From Mortierella alpina (lineage: Eukaryota > Mortierellomycota > Mortierellomycetes > Mortierellales > Mortierellaceae), in the NCBI GenBank assembly GCA_029449245.1, contig JANATF010000011.1:310001-374000 (forward strand): a stretch of 64,000 nucleotides of DNA. The letters run 5' to 3'. Shown here piece by piece: positions 34,389 to 46,308 of the stretch. The translations under genes and the position numbers were made by a program. Numbering within the stretch: the stretch's first letter is position 1; every line of letters begins with the position of its first letter. The notes beneath the pieces are model-generated. The model worked only from the letters and a program-made list of their open reading frames with translations. It had not been told where the DNA came from and did not search any database.

Positions 34389-36564
34389 TCCAAAGGCAAC
34401 TGTGAACCAGCTCGCAGCTCAAAATTTGGTTTACCAACGGTCAACGCGTGGCAAGAGCACGCGATCGCTTATTTTTCACCACCCAGACACAAAATCAGTT
34501 GGACTTATTACTATTTACACACAACCCATGCAATGGATCCAGGAGTTTACCTTCTCTTAAAACACCAAGAACGGCAGCAACACCAATTGAACTCGCAGAT
34601 GGCGCGCGAAAGAACAACCACTTACAGCCAAAGGCTTAAATCCAAAAAAAACAACACAATCGCTGCTCAGCTTTACCAGCCCGACGTTCGACATAAACAC
34701 CACAGGAAAACACGCAAGGAATACAACCCAAAAAAAACCATCACCTTCAAAGCCGATCGAGGAGAAACGATCTTCTTGTCATCACCCAAAAAAAAAGATA
34801 CCCTCCCCCACACTATCCCATTGTACTTTCTGTTTTCCGTCTCTGTACTTTATGCATTCGTCTTGTCGTGGTTTTCGTATTTCTGTTTCGGCATCTCTGG
34901 CCGTCTTCAAAGTTGATTGTCTTTTCTCTGCGCTTTCCTGCATTTTGTTGTTCTTGTTGCCTGTTGTACAGTACATTGTAGCCGCCTGGTTCAAACCATT
35001 GTATCATTAAAGTATTTGAAAAATACCCATATCTCGGTTCTGACCGACTCTTTGCCCTGTCAATGGATCAACGTAAGGTTCATACGACCTCTCACCGTTT
35101 TGTTTCTACTGTAGTTCCCATGAATGTGGGGAACCTTGAAGCGGATCCAAGGCGCTGCTTCAATATGTCATGTTGCACAAGAAACGCCTTTGCGTTGGCA
35201 CACCTTCCTCTTACGGCCGACAAGCCGGTCTCGTATGTCATTTTTCAAAATAGAACTTGCCTTGTGAGTTCCCTTCTGGGGGTCCAGGTCCTGAGGTCCC
35301 TGTGCGGATGCTTAGCTATGTGCGTGGTGTAACCAAGTATAAAAATACAACTGGGTTTTGGGTTCATTACACTAAAGAGCTGGAATGCCCGCGGGGACAC
35401 CAAGTAACAAACAAGAGCTTCGAGCAAACGAACGCGGCGTCGGTCCTGTCCTCATGTGCTACTTTTCACAGGAAGGCCCTTTTTTTTGAATGTCCATTGG
35501 CCATACACTCATATTGATTCGGTTACCGGAACCTTCTTTTGATCCAAGCTCACAGCTCCTTGGTGCGGCTGCGGGGCTGTGGGGGTTCTGTATTTAGTCT
35601 AGGTGGGATGTGGATGCTCAATGTGCTCAATACTGGTAGTAGACTACCCGTCTCTCCTCTCAACCTGGGATCTTTTGAGCGGGACCCATGAGAGAGAGCG
35701 AAAATAGGTGCCTTACGAGAGAAAGTGACCCAAGAGTACCCCCGGTGAACAAAAGAAAATTCTCATGCAATCTATCGTCACTCCTGGTCTTACCCTGACC
35801 CCAGGAGCCACGCTTTGAAAATGCCTGATGATGCTGTCCGATATCTATCAGTGCTCCATCCGTTCCCATTGCTCTCATCGACCCGTCCCCCTTTGTACTC
35901 TCTTGCGGGTTATCTTGGCCCAATGGATGTTCATGGCTTGGATGACCAAAGGCGGGTCGGAGATGAAAGCTGAACAGACCGTCATGCAGCAGCAAAAAAA
36001 AATAAAATATGATATCTATAGTCGCAAAGAGTCGGTCCTTGATTTGTAGGAGGAAGAGAGCTGCACCAGGCGACCAAGTTTGCTGTACTGACCAGTCAGT
36101 CCGCTTTGCAGCATGGGGGACCTCCCCTTCGCCGCAAGCTGAGTAATGATTTTGGGTTGCTAGTGATCGAGAAAATAGACGCGCGCTTTGTTTTTTTTTT
36201 TTAGGTGCGTCCGTGAGCAAAGGCCTCTAGAACGATCCATATATTATCGTTTGTACAAAAGAACAACATTCTTGGCATGTTGAAGAGTCATCAATTGATT
36301 GTAGTTTTCCCTTGTTCGTCGGGGCACTAATCATAGAGAGTTGTCAAGTAACGTAAGAAAACCTCCAGGCAAAAATGGAGAACATACATCTCAGATTTCC
36401 AGCAGGGTAAACTGCCTTGGTTGAAAATCACCGCTTCAAGTGCTTGACTAGAGGGGAGCATCGCATACATAGTCTACATGTCGAGGTATAGCAATGCGAT
36501 GAGGCTTGCGCTGACAGCATGAAGGCGCTGTTGGCAAGATACGCTGGAAGAACTACTTCGGCCA

Positions 36565-36673
36565 AGAGTAAACAAAGAGAAGCCCTCTAATTCAGTTAAG
36601 GTGGCCAAAGGGCGAAATCCAGATTCATTTCATTTCGACTGAGAGGTGCATAGAGAGGGCTTTTGTTTACTCT
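36565..36673. repeat. Fold-back inverted repeat
   Basis: The arms are 36565-36588 and 36652-36673. They share AGAGTAAACAAA followed by AGCCCTCT as reverse complements, apart from a 3-nt insertion in the left arm. The loop is about 63 nt. A hairpin of this size could be a small non-autonomous element or a structured transcript. No clear target-site duplication was seen. Confidence 0.65.
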
Positions 36674-39512
36674 ATCGTCGGCCTACCGCGAGAAGCTGTG
36701 TGCGTTTGCTGGCGCTAAACCACAATAATGTCCGTCATTCGACATCATCTGTGAGTTTTAAAGGTTAGATGACGGCAGTCTTTTGGGTCGCAGGCCAAGA
36801 AAGGCACTAGACCCCATTATTCTACTTTAGCGTAGTCCAGCCCCGAACACACGATAAAGTACTCTGACTGAGTTGGACGAGGACGAGCAAATTGCCCCAC
36901 GGTTCCTCAAATGGTCATTGCTACTCACGACTCACGTTACGAGTGCTTCTAACAGAATTTTTGATTCCCCGTTGTACATCTGCAAGGGATCGGGCTGGAT
37001 AGTGCACTACAAAGCTTTCAAGATCAATTTCCCCGCGGACAGTGAGAGAAGATGGAGTGATAGTCAAGAGCCTCGCAACAACTAGGGTCATTAGAAGATG
37101 GACACAAAGAAGATATTACAGTACATTGCAAAGAAAGTAGCTGAGCATTGGATAGTTTTAATGAAAAATAGGAGGGCGAAAGATCAGGGATATGGTCTGT
37201 GTTCTGCTGTCAATCTGGTCGATCGCAAGGGTCCGCAGACAGGACACAACAAAAAATAAACAGGGTATTGATCACAAATGAGGAAGTTCGTTGCCCATGG
37301 TAGTTTACAGTCTTTGAAGGTGGAAAGTGCCCAACCCGCACTTTTAAGGTACTCTCACTCATCGGACCATCCCACTTCATGCGCTCAGTCTTCTTTTCGG
37401 CGTCCTTATGCTCGTTGATGTCTCATTTTTTTTTCGACGACCAGGGGTGGGGGTTGCTACAGCGGCACTATGGCAGAATCGCGAGGATACGGAAAGCGAT
37501 AGAAGAGTAAGATCCGGAAACGCGCATCACGGAAGTGAGGTCAGCGAATGGACAGCAGATAAAACGACCGTTCGACAGGAACTGCCGACGTGCAGCGTGT
37601 TTTATAGACCGATCCCGAGAAAAAGGCTCGAGACGACGTGTACTTGTCGCCTGTAAGTATGTTTTATAGTCCTGAATGCTGGGGCCTTTTGATCCACAGT
37701 AGTGACAAGGCGGTATGGTGCAAGTAGTATGTACCTCATCTTTTGCGGCGAGGGAGATCAAGTCGGGTCGACTGTAGTCTGGTAGTCTGTGTGAGGCGGC
37801 TTTGATGGACACAAACAAGGAGTGAGGAGATGAAATTCTATGTAGCTTTGGTCAGGTAAAGCCATTCTTTTTCCTGTGTTTCTTTTGAAGTGAATCATCT
37901 TTGGCGAGTTGAAGGGAAATATGGCTATGACAATCCCCGCTGTTGCTCAAACGTTGTTTACTTTGGTTGCCTGTGGGCAAACATGAACCAACCCCTCTTT
38001 TTCACTACTGAACACTCTGGCCTTCTGTCTTGCTCACATCTCTCTCTGGCGAGAAGCACAAAGAGTACCCATGCAGCTGGCAGGAGGCGAAAATAGCAAT
38101 TCCGTCAGTGTGCTCTTGAAAAGTCTCCGCATGGTGCATGCACTGCGGTGGACCATCCCCTCTGTGCCTTTGCGAGGTCTCGTTTTTTGTCACACATTGA
38201 AGCATCGCACAACCACACACACAGTCTGCCATCATTTCGCTTTGTTCTACCTGCATGCACTCTGGAAACGACTGGTGGAATCCTCGGTTCCTACACAGCC
38301 ATGACTAAAAGATAACCACGATACATTCACACTAAGGCCCAAGGGAGGGAAACGCTCAGCGGCAATCCGAACAGAGGTAGCGAGCACCCGCAGGGCTACT
38401 CTTTTACCAGGAGATTTGCTTTATCGGCGCACTAGACACTTTTATTTTCCTGCCTCCCTCGAGAACGGCGACAAAGGCTTATGGAAGCCGTTTGTTGATT
38501 CGGAAATGGACTATTTTTTGTGGGCACGATGTTTTGGTTTGTGTGCAGGTTGTTGGGGGCAGACGGCCCCACACGGTTGCCCGTATGAACAAAGGACCGC
38601 AAGCGCTGTGGTGCGCCAACACAGACGGCTCTACCTGCGCCTTCCACAGATATATCATAGATCAGCTCCAGCAGTACATAGCTGTCGAAGGAACAGCAGT
38701 GTGGGTAAAAAAACAGCAAACTGGCCATGGACTGACTACAGGAGAGTACTACCCGAGGTGATGCTCGAGCGCCACACGCACACACCAACACCGACGTGCA
38801 CCCGGAACCTTTGGGTGTCTGCTTTCGTTATTCTCGGATCTATCCGATGGTGCAGGTGTAGACGCATGTTGCGACATGGTCCGCTGGTGTCTCCTGTTCC
38901 TCTGCACGGCCATGCCTTTGTTGGCATCGTTTGATGCAGTCGACACAGAGCGCAACAGTGCAGTAGACAGTCTATTACCACCACACACAGGCAGCTCCCC
39001 CACAGACATCCAAACAAACAACAAGAGCACTCTAGGAATATCCCGTCGCTCGCTCGCACCGAGCAATAAAATAGGACACTAAACAAAGCGACAGGCCACT
39101 GTCGATTGGAGCGAGGGCGGGCGTTGTGCCCTGTCCTGACCTTTTTCTCGCTGGCTGTTCTGTGGACGGCAGAACACACCTCTCACACGGCGAGGGAGCC
39201 CCTCATTCTCCCACCACTCAGGCGCACCCGCCTGTTATCTCGCTTTCTTTTTTTGTATTTTGTATTTCCCCCTCTCTCTCTCTTTCCACTCCTCTCTCTC
39301 TTTTTTCCTCACTCTATTTATTGTCAATCTCGTTCCTCAGATCCATCATCCCGCACCCTGCTCCGACACATCTCGTCTGTCTTCGTCTCTCTTGCCCTGC
39401 CCTTGTGAGCGAATGATCCTCAACAGATCCTAACACCGCCTGTCCCTCCTCGTCTTCTCCCCCATCTCACCATCACACTACAGACAGACACACACAACAC
39501 ACACAACACACC

Positions 39513-39559
39513 ACACTCACACTCACACTCACACTCACACTCACACTCACACTCACACT
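39513..39559. repeat. ACTCAC hexanucleotide microsatellite in the leader of the SPT23/MGA2-like gene
   Basis: Seven to eight tandem ACTCAC units, with more degenerate CA-rich units on both sides (39485-39600), lie 120-160 bp upstream of the start codon. Confidence 0.85.
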
Positions 39560-39675
39560 ACACACTCACACTACACTACACACTCACACATATACAACAC
39601 CCGCACTCAATACACATTCCACATACGGCACTCCGCATCTCCGCATCTCCTCGGCACTCTCTCCCTGGACACCGC

Positions 39676-42600
39676 ATGAATCCCTATCTTGCTGCCTCGG
39701 CTACGATAGCCCCGCAGCCTCATCACTTTGCGCCCACCAGTCCGACGGGACCACAGCAAGCCTCGTCGCCTCCTGTGCCCTCGCAACTGACCATCCTCCA
39801 ACGGCAGCAGCTGCTTCAACAGCAGCAACAGCAACAACAACAGCACCAGCACCAGCAACAGCAACACCACCAGCAGCAGCAACAACAACAACAACAGCAA
39901 CAGCAGCACGACCAACTGAGGTTAGAGCATATGCAGCAGTCGGCCATGATGGCTCGCTCTCAGCAGCAGAATCCTTCCTTGGACAGCTCGGTCATGTTTG
40001 CCTCGGGTGCCAACAACAACAATAACAACAACAACAACAACAACGACAGCGTGCACTCGTACAACACTTACCCTAACAAGCAAAACTGGGATATTCTCAC
40101 AGGCCCCAATGCTATCGACAATCCCATGGCTCTCCAAATCGGACCTGATGGATCCTTGGTCACCCCTCGCTGGGACGCCTACGATCTCAGCAACCTCCCC
40201 CCTGTGCAGATTGCACCTCGGGCAAAGAACATCAATGTGCTTCCTCGGCCAGTGGTCGATTACACTGTCCAGCAGAACACGCCCATGATGCTACAGCGCC
40301 CCCCACCGTATTTGCAATCCCAGCCTCAGAGCCAGCATGGCCTCCCTATGGGCACCCAGCAGGCTGCGCAACAGCAGCCTCACGCCTCACAGCAGCAGCA
40401 GCAACCGCAGCAGCACCAAAGGTCCCAGCAAGATCTTTTGGCTGCCAGCAGTCAATATCTGTTCAACTCCTCCCCCCCTGTCCCGACGATATCGACCACC
40501 AACATTGGTCTCGTCTCCTCACATCCACAAGCCCATCACCACCACCCGCAGCACCACCCACAGCAGCACCACCACAACATGTCTACTTCCCCCGTCGCCA
40601 TTCCCGGATATCTGCAGACAAGTTGCTCGCCAGAGATGCCCATCAAGGCTTCGCCTGTTGAGCATCAACTCTCGTGGGGTAAGTGGTTTTTATGGCCCTG
40701 TCGTTTGACCTGTGCTGTCGTTTAGCCGCAATGCTCTGGCCACTCCCCCTTTGCTCCTCCCCTCCCCTGTGTGCCCTCAGTCTCCTTTTCACTTGGTTCA
40801 TCTGTTGATCTATCCACGAGGCGAGTGCCACGATGCTCCTCGCCCTCGCCCTATGCTGTTGTATGCCTGTGCGCATCATGCATGAGATTGAAGATCAACC
40901 GATGCTAGCCTTTCTTGCGCCTCCCCTCTCTCCGCCATCGTCCGCTTACGAGATCTCGGAGCCCATCTATCCCATGCTCCTCTGTGACAAAGTGACTCGC
41001 AGGGAAGTCTTATATTATTTTTTTAACACTCATATTTTGTCTGCAATGTTAACGTAGCATCGTGGGAAGAGGCTGCCGCACAGGATGATTCGTATGCCAC
41101 CCCAGCCCATACTCACACGAGCTTCGATGAGGGTGCACGGGTAAGTCAGGAATTGATTTTTATGATACTATCCTGCCACTGTATATCGCACGGGCGCAGT
41201 AAATATGGTCATCCCTGACCTTGGCCACCTGCGTGGTCAATTGTTGTCCCGAGTCCACATGTGCTGACAGCCAATGGACGATTTCTGATACCACTAGGAG
41301 GAGTTTGCCGGCACAAAGCGCCTCAAGGTGTTTACCTCGTCCAAGAAGGATGACGATGGTGAGTTCCGCAAAGGCCAGCAGTTCTATCTCAACATCCACC
41401 TGAACCAAGAGGACCGTGAGCGGTACCGTTACCTTCGTATCCCCACCGAGAACATTGTTCTGCCATGTAGAGCTGACGCCACCGGACGTATCAGCGTCAA
41501 CACTTCTGGAAAGAGGTCTGCCGATGCCATGTCGATGCCAACGAGCGCTCAGGAGGAAGATGTTTTGTCCTTGAAGCTGACGACGTTTTTGGAGCCTGAG
41601 CACCGTGTTGTGGTTCCCTGCGGTCGCTGCAAGGACAAGACACCAGAGATTCTTCGTTTCCATCCGGGTGTCAACGGCAAGCCCATGATTGACGAGAATG
41701 GCATAGTGACCCTACGAGACGGCCAGGTCAAGCTCATTGCGTCTGCTTGGTGCGCAAGCACCTCTCATCATCGCGGACCCGGCACCAAATTCAGCTTCCA
41801 GGTTGAGTTGACGACCATGGGTTCTCAGTACCAAGCCGAACCATTGTTGGTGTACGAGGGACGTAGTGACGAGGTTGAGATCTATGCCAGCCACGGTCGC
41901 GACAAGGGTACTAGGATCGCCAACAAAAACGTCGAGAAAGCGGCTCACAAATCCATTACACCACCCTTCCAGGACCGCGCGCACACTGGCCCACCATCGC
42001 CTGCCAAGACCACCTCGTCCAGCCCACCGAGCTCACCTTCAACATCCACGTCCCAGTACGAATCAGGCCCGGTGAAGAAGCGGAGAGAGGATCCCCCAAT
42101 GACCCCACCCATGGTGGACTCGGACATGCCCCCGACTGTCAAGAGTTTGGAGCCACGGAAGGGCCCGATCTGTCGAGAGAACCATGTGATCATTATTGGT
42201 TCCAACTTCTCGCGCGGCATGACGCCCATGTTTGGACGAGAGTACGGCACAGTGGTCGACATCAACCCATTCTACATCGAGTGCACAACGCCGCGATACC
42301 CCAACACAGAGACGGTGCGGATCTGGATCTTCCACAACGAGACCTACATCCCCACGGACAAGACATACGAGTTCACGGATGAACAGGCCCAGAGTGACAT
42401 GGAGCAGCTCTTGAGGAATTTGATCCAGTCCGACGGCGAGGGTGGCGATGCTGGTGGATCTTACCTGTCCCTGCTGGAGCGTATTGCAGGTCTTCCTTCA
42501 TCGACTGATATCTCTGGCCAGACCCAGTCAAACGGCTCAACCATGTTGCACAACTCTGTCCTTCTTGGCTACCAAGCTGGAGTCGATCTCTTGATCGAGG

Positions 42601-44306
42601 AGGGTATTGAGCTCGACATCGAAGACGATTCTGGACTGACAGGTAAGGATGCGTATACTTGCGTAGATTGTTTTTGAATGCGTTCTCCTTTTTTTTGTTC
42701 TTGGTTGAATATGTTTATTCACTCTCATTCTTGCACCGCATACTATTTAGCGCTGGACTATGCTGTTTACACCAACAACGTCAAGATGACAGAATCACTC
42801 CTTTATGCCGGCTCAGTGTTCTCGCTTGAGCGGCTCGAGACCCTATCGCTTTCGCCATCGACAGACATGTCCGACTTGCTGAGAAACCTCTGCGGCGTGG
42901 ATCTGACCCTGCGTGCGGACGCTCAACACCCATCCAACGCATCTGTCTCCGCGCCTACAGAAGTGGTGTACAACGAGACCTCTGCTGGAGCATTGATTCA
43001 GGATACCATTGTGGAAGAGCCCGAGGAGGAGGCCACCATGGATGAGGATCATTCTATATTTTCATCCTCAGCACCAGCCTCGACCTCCTCTTCCATGACA
43101 CGGCCCCCCATGACGCGGTCCAGCACCCAGTCTCGTGGCGTTCCCCAGAGAAGTTCGCGTCCACTTTCAGTCGCGACCCAGTCAACGGGTATGATGTCGC
43201 TCACTCCGACCATGTCGACCATGGCTCTCTCAGCCACGTCCTCGAACGTATCTCGGCCGTCCGTGCCCATGATGGGAGGACGGCCCGCCAACTTGACCAA
43301 AGGTGGATTGGAGAACATTTGGCAGTGCGCCAAGAAGGGCAATCTCGCCTTGGTGAAACATCATCTCGAGAAGGACGGTGGACTGATCAATACGCCATGG
43401 AAGTTTGATGGACGTTCTGTTCTGAGCAGTGCCTGTGCCTCGAGTCAACCCCAGGAGCTGGTCGAGTTCTTGGTCCAGCGAGGAGCCAATGTCAACAGTG
43501 CAGATACGTTCCACAAGCGAACAGCGCTTCATACGTTGTGTGAGGAAGGTGGTCTCTCGCAGGACAACTGGTGTATATTGGTCTCTCAAGTGGATCAGGA
43601 AGCGAATGAACAGGATGCCTTGGCGGCGATGCGGTTCCTTCTTGATCATGGTGCGCAGGTGGATGCCAAGAACCATTGGAAGGAGACGGCGCTGATGCGA
43701 CTGTTTGCAGGAAGGGATTGTCCCTTGATGGTCCAAGAGTTATACAGTCGGGGTGCGGATTCAAGGCTTCGCAGTTCCAAAGATGCCTACCCACACGGAA
43801 CAGCGTTGAACTATGCCGCCTATTATGGCAGGATCAAGTCTCTCAAGTGGATGATTGAGAATGACCTGTTGCTGAACGATGAGGCCAACATCAAAGAAGC
43901 CATTCGTTGGGCCAAGGTCAGCAGCAGCTCGTCTCAGAGTCCCGTTGCGCAGAGTGCCAGTATGATCAAGAGAAACGCAGAACGGAAGCAGGAGGCCATT
44001 CGCTTGCTGGAGACCTGGTTGGGTGAGAATGGAGCCACGAGGCGTAAGACGCTTGCCAAGGAGGTGGTCGATCAGCAAGGTGATGGATGGTGGCACAGGA
44101 TGAGCGGTATTGTCGAGGACGGGTCGCATCGCAAGGCTAGCAGTGGCTCCTCGGATGCGTTGGCGCTGTCCAAAATGCCTACCGAGATGGCTCCCTTGTG
44201 GAGGGAGGTTCAGAGTCTCTCCGAGTCCTTGACCCAGGGGTCAGATGCTGTGTCGGGCTCTGGTAACCGGATCAAATGGAACCCATTGACCATGCTCCGC
44301 AAGTAA
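39676..44306 (+). CDS. IPT/TIG plus ankyrin-repeat transcription factor, SPT23/MGA2-like
   Basis: Exons 39676-40678, 41058-41140, 41298-42642 and 42751-44306 give 1328 residues. The N-terminus has polyGln/His (about residues 37-80) and polyAsn (114-123) tracts. A conserved domain at about 365-560 contains KRLKVFTSSKKDDDGEF, YRYLRIPTENIVLPCRAD and VVVPCGRCKDKTPEILRF. The IPT/TIG fold lies near 640-725 (VKSLEPRKGPICRENHVIII, GSNFSRGMTPMFG, YIECTTPRYP). Ankyrin-like repeats follow at about 779-835 (ALDYAVYTNNVKMTESLLYA) and 999-1185 (GNLALVKHHLE, ELVEFLVQRGANVNS, AMRFLLDHGAQVDAKN, TALNYAAYYGRIKSLKWMI). In yeast, Spt23 and Mga2 are membrane-tethered regulators of fatty-acid desaturase genes. Here the protein ends in a soluble-looking tail (WNPLTMLRK) with no membrane anchor, so that regulation may not apply. 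A general IPT/ankyrin regulator is the safer call. Confidence 0.85.
39814..39912 (+). repeat. CAG/CAA/CAC repeat encoding polyGln/His
   Basis: An interrupted CAG/CAA/CAC tract inside exon 1 of the SPT23/MGA2-like gene encodes about 33 residues, almost all Gln or His. A second tract of AAC codons (about 40015-40044) encodes polyAsn. Both are typical activation-domain repeats prone to length change. Confidence 0.85.
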
Positions 44307-45162
44307 AAAAGCGGAAGTTTTTATTTTCCCCCTTCGGCAAAGGCGGATCAAACGGAAAAGCCCTCGCCATTGATCATCTTGGTCCACCGCAAGTATAGCA
44401 GCAACACATACCCCCTTCGTCGTCGTCGTCGTCCTCCTCCTCTTCCCATACTCTGGCGTTTTTTAATCTTTATTCGATTGCATCTTCTCCACCCACTCCT
44501 TTGTTATTTATTCATGGCCTTCTCTCATCCTGCGCTCGGTCGCTCTCTCTCCTCCTTTGCAGATATTTTGTACCAGTAATTCTTTTTTTTCTCAGTAGCA
44601 AAAAAATAAACAGAAAAAACTGTTTTTCATGATATTCGCGACTGGAAAAATGGGTGCGCGCTAGTCCGAATCTGCTCATACAGCTTCTGAGTCCCTGTCC
44701 TACTGTCTGATTTGCAATCCTGTGGGAGCGGCACGCGATCTGAAACTGTCGCGACCTGAAGCCGCTGTTAAGCCGTAGTTCGTAGTGAGACAAATGCGCT
44801 CGCGGCCTGAGAGAGTAGGCGATAAGGTGACGAGAAAGGCAAGGCGCATGAGCGCGCGGTTGGTGTTCTAGCTGGGTATTCCAACAGCCGCTGGTATGTC
44901 GTCAGGTTTTTTTGCGTGCACTTCCTGAAGCACGTTAGAGAGGTCGTCGATGCCAGCCTGATGAAGTGTGTCCTAGTTGTCTCATCCGGGTGGTGTGTCG
45001 TTGAAGATGGGTCGGAAGCTTCGCGCTATGGGGTTCAGGAGAACAGATTCTTCGCCAACCTTAAAATTCCACGGTTGTGTTCTCGTCATACAACTGATCT
45101 CACTTCCACTCCATCTCAATCGCACCATCGGGGACTCAAGGACAGGACACGAAATTCAGATC
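44307..45162. other. Gap containing the left edge of the tandem duplication
   Basis: 44307-44637 is the 3' flank of the SPT23/MGA2-like gene, with a run of CGT/CCT units near 44417-44445. From about 44638 the sequence matches 62770-63280, including the segment around TGAAACTGTCGCGACCTGA. This is the 5' flank of the asparagine-synthase-like pseudogenes. The homology begins abruptly at GCGACT. Confidence 0.7.
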
Positions 45163-46233
45163 ATGTCAGAGAGCGACCCAGCCCGTGTACAAGAGTTGTG
45201 ACGCCTGCTCCTAAAGTCACTCGTAGATTTTCATACGTCTATCCTTTGCCGTCTACAGTGCCAATAAAAAAGAGGGCAAGGATGAACAAACGCCAAAGCC
45301 TCTCTCAGGAGCTGTCACCGTCCTCTGCGCGGATCAGGCCACAGAGGAGTTCTATGTGATCCAGATCTCGGCTCGCTTAGGTCTGACGCAAAAGGCGGTC
45401 AAGATCACACTGGCCTCGGTCGGTCCTTGAGGAAATCGAGTTTGTATCCAGACCCTCCAGACCTTTGATCCCATGGAAATCCGCAACGGGATCGCCATTG
45501 CCAGGGGTCTGTCCGTCGCCCAATTGATGGGTTACAATGCCTTCATGACGGGAGATGGTGCCCATGAGCTCTTTGCGGGCTATTCGATCCTGTACAACAT
45601 GTCTGCGTAGCGACTGCAAGCGTACTCCGACAAATTGACCAAGATCATGCGATTCTTGGGTGTGCAATTGGCCATGGCTCTGGGACTACAGTACAACCCA
45701 TGCAGCTTTACCTCGACCCAGAGCTGATTGCACTCTCCCAGAAGTGCACGCGGGATGTAAAGATCAATTATTATGACCACCCTGTTGACCGGGAATGGCA
45801 GGACCGACTCTTAGGTCAACAGCTCTATGGCAAGTTTATTCTGCGCAAGGCTTTTGATGACGAAACGTTTTTCGGTCTGGAGATAGAAGGAGCCCATTGA
45901 GGTGGGTTCGGGTACGACGATTCTGCCAAAGATGTTACCAGAGTCCATGTCGGCCGAGGATCTCAAGGAGCAGGATCGCATTTTTGAGCAGGAGGGGATC
46001 AAGATCCGAGATGTTTAACATTGCAGTGCTTTAAGTTGTTCAAGAAGGTCGTTGGCGATGACATGAGCACCTACTCGGATAAGTTGAGGAAGGACGGCAT
46101 AGACCCTTGCCCCGGTTGTGGGTACAATCTCTCGACGCCGGACCAGACCTTTTGTGTCATCTGCGGACATTGGCCAGCGCCTGTCCTCCCGCTCCGAGAA
46201 GAGGTTGCAAAGACAAGCGAGAACTCTGAATAA
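45163..46233 (+). pseudogene. Asparagine-synthase-like pseudogene, unit 1
   Basis: A decayed gene read from MSESDPARVQEL at 45163 to a TAA at 46231-46233. It breaks into several frames. Near 45200-45260 it lacks about 37 bp relative to unit 3, including the ATP-binding loop coding segment. Recognisable parts downstream include the MTGDGAHELFAGYSIL region at 45545-45595, corresponding to the GDGADE motif of asparagine synthetase C-terminal (PP-loop) domains. An in-frame TAG lies at 45609-45611. Further on are LTKIMRFLGVQLA and TRDVKINYYDH. A C-terminal zinc ribbon (CPGCGYN...CVICGHW, 46105-46170) is intact. The family joins nitrogen to aspartate-like substrates with ATP; this copy cannot do so. 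It ends 75 bp from the convergent NACHT gene. Confidence 0.8.
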
Positions 46234-46308
46234 ACATGAAAATGAGTTGCAAATCTGATAATGTAAGAGACGGGAGTGTGGGTCCTAATATATACTATTT
46301 TAATACAC

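Larger units (their letters stand above)
34389..39675. other. 5.3-kb gap upstream of the SPT23/MGA2-like gene; no gene seen
   Basis: No open frame here shows a recognisable domain or a coherent splice structure. The left part has A-run and T-rich 3' flanking sequence of the preceding gene. A fold-back inverted repeat lies at 36565-36673. The right end becomes CT-rich (39240-39340) and then an ACTCAC microsatellite, both probably in the leader of the next gene. Its size suggests an extended regulatory region, a missed diverged gene or a decayed element. Confidence 0.5.

Noticed and set aside
39481-39600. CA-rich repeat considered as a CRISPR-like or telomeric array
   Set aside because: It is a simple hexanucleotide microsatellite without spacers and does not match telomere repeats.
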